The notes under the pieces: generated by a model | Told to the model about the DNA's origin: nothing | Seen by the model: only the letters and a program-made list of their open reading frames with translations | Databases searched by the model: none | Part shown: positions 14,536 to 15,496 of the stretch, one piece after another | Layout: each line of letters opens with the position of its first letter | How positions within the stretch are numbered: position 1 is the stretch's first letter | Assembly: GCA_051744345.1 (NCBI GenBank) | Contig: JBNJCW010000048.1 | Location: forward strand, 1-15,496 | Direction: 5' to 3' | Length of the DNA: 15,496 bases | Origin: Halolacustris sp051744345 | GTDB lineage: Bacteria; Actinomycetota; Humimicrobiia; Humimicrobiales; Humimicrobiaceae | Position numbers and translations under genes: made by a program

Positions 14536-15496
14536 ATGAATCCTAAAAGAGAACATATCTTGAACGGCAGAATTACCGGCCTGCTTTTCAGGTTTTCGGC
14601 ACCTGCCATAACCGGCATGGTGGTAGGCGCCCTGTACAATATTGCCGACACCATATTTGTGGGAAAGGGTTCGGGTCCGTTTGCCATTGCTGCTTTATCC
14701 ATTGTTTTTCCCATACAGATGATCATGATGTCTGTGGGAATAATGATAGGGGTAGGCGGCTCTTCTGTTATGTCCAGGGCGCTGGGCAGCAATGACCGCA
14801 AGTCAGCGGCCGATGTCTTGGGGACCGGAGCGGTCCTTACCTTCTTTTTAAGCATATTGCTGGCAATAACCAGTTACCTGTTTATGGACCGGCTGCTGGT
14901 TTTCTTCGGAGCCTCAGACCAGGTTATGCCTTATGCCCGTGAATATATGAGCATAATACTTATAGGGCTCGTATTCTATTCTTTTTCCATTACCGCCAAT
15001 AACCTGATCAGGGCGGAGGGAAATCCCAGGGCGTCCATGTATGTGATGGTTATAGGCGCGGCGGCCAATATAGCCCTGGACCCCATCTTTATATTTGTTT
15101 TGGGAATGGGTATAAAAGGGGCTGCAGTGGCCACGATCATAAGCCAGTTTTTAAGCTGCCTTTATGTTTTAGCCTACTACCTAAGAAAAAAGAGTTTTCT
15201 CAATATCGGTATTTCCAGCTTTAGGTTAAGGTTTTCCCTAATGCGGGAGATTATTTCCATAGGGCTGCCTTCTTTTTTAAGGACTTCCATGACCAGCATC
15301 ATAATCCTTATATTTAACCGGGTACTTTCCTATTACGGCAATGACCTCTATATCGCGGTGATGGGCATAGGGTTCAGGCTGCTCAGCCTGATACAGATGC
15401 CCATAATAGGGCTTACCCAGGGATTTTCAACCATTGCCAGTTTCAATTACGGGGCGAAGCTCCTTCCGAGGGTAAAAAGGGTTCTGGCAGTTGCCG
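14536..15496 (+). CDS. MATE family efflux transporter (5' part, truncated by window end)
   Basis: The first 320 residues of a multidrug/toxin extrusion transporter are present, with about eight or nine transmembrane helices. Hallmarks are the start NGRITGLLFRFSAPAITGM, ALYNIADTIFVGK, GVGGSSVMSRALG, ANNLIRAEGNPRASMYVMV, NIALDPIFIFVLGMGIKGAA and the second-half start IGLPSFLRTS. MATE proteins export cationic drugs or metabolites using Na+ or H+. The start is the first ATG after the LCP gene (24 bases on) with only a weak GGCTGGG site. The gene is open to the last base of the window and lacks its C-terminal part here. The substrate cannot be told. Confidence 0.92.
   Translation, partial: MNPKREHILNGRITGLLFRFSAPAITGMVVGALYNIADTIFVGKGSGPFAIAALSIVFPIQMIMMSVGIMIGVGGSSVMSRALGSNDRKSAADVLGTGAVLTFFLSILLAITSYLFMDRLLVFFGASDQVMPYAREYMSIILIGLVFYSFSITANNLIRAEGNPRASMYVMVIGAAANIALDPIFIFVLGMGIKGAAVATIISQFLSCLYVLAYYLRKKSFLNIGISSFRLRFSLMREIISIGLPSFLRTSMTSIIILIFNRVLSYYGNDLYIAVMGIGFRLLSLIQMPIIGLTQGFSTIASFNYGAKLLPRVKRVLAVA

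Noticed and set aside
1..15496. CRISPR arrays, tRNA or rRNA genes, insertion sequences, attachment sites
   Set aside because: I saw no regularly spaced repeats, tRNA-like cloverleaf, rRNA stretch, transposase or terminal repeats anywhere in the window.

Overview
The window looks like chromosomal DNA of an anaerobic, Gram-positive-type bacterium, most probably Clostridia or a related lineage. The evidence is a Dx-type superoxide reductase, a flavodiiron protein and a Prx6-type peroxiredoxin, which is classic anaerobe oxygen defence, together with a LytR-CpsA-Psr (LCP) cell-wall ligase and Gram-positive-style ribosome binding sites. I cannot name the genus. Most genes have intermediate GC. The copper block (about 3577-6667) and the stretch after it are visibly richer in A+T.

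Layout. (1) 34-2325 (+): a DUF362/ferredoxin iron-sulfur protein directly abutting a Ste24-like M48 membrane metalloprotease. (2) 2319-3025 (-): a decayed minus-strand locus with a secreted-protein pseudogene carrying three in-frame stops, a sigma-70 region-2 fragment and an unrecognised tail, convergent with the protease. (3) 3290-3496 (+): a promoter-like element, about 170 nt with several complementary segments (some mutually pseudoknotted) and a terminator, best read as an unclassified structured RNA gene. (4) 3577-6667 (+): a promoter with an inverted repeat in its spacer, then SHOCT protein, PepSY-like protein and CopB-type (CPH) copper P-type ATPase. (5) 6749-7207 (+): remains of a small membrane protein broken by frameshifts and one stop. 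(6) 7211-8697 (+): a small three-helix membrane protein coupled to a two-domain sulfite-oxidase-fold protein that has Thr where its subfamily has the molybdenum-binding Cys. (7) 8778-9350 (-): a DOMON lipoprotein with candidate heme ligands. (8) 9440-13178 (+): an oxidative-stress gene run of peroxiredoxin, desulfoferrodoxin, ferritin, flavodiiron protein and a TIGR02757 protein, behind a good promoter overlapped by a PerR/Fur-type 7-1-7 palindrome. (9) 13240-15496 (+): a DUF4214-LCP fusion and the 5' part of a MATE transporter cut by the window end.

How the genes work together. The stress run covers superoxide reduction (desulfoferrodoxin), peroxide reduction (Prx), O2 or NO reduction (flavodiiron protein) and iron storage (ferritin), so iron, O2 and ROS are handled together. 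The copper block is a self-contained export cassette with no recognisable regulator gene in the window. The membrane protein, Mo-fold protein and DOMON lipoprotein could form a redox module on the outer face of the membrane, but this rests on proximity and cofactor residues only.
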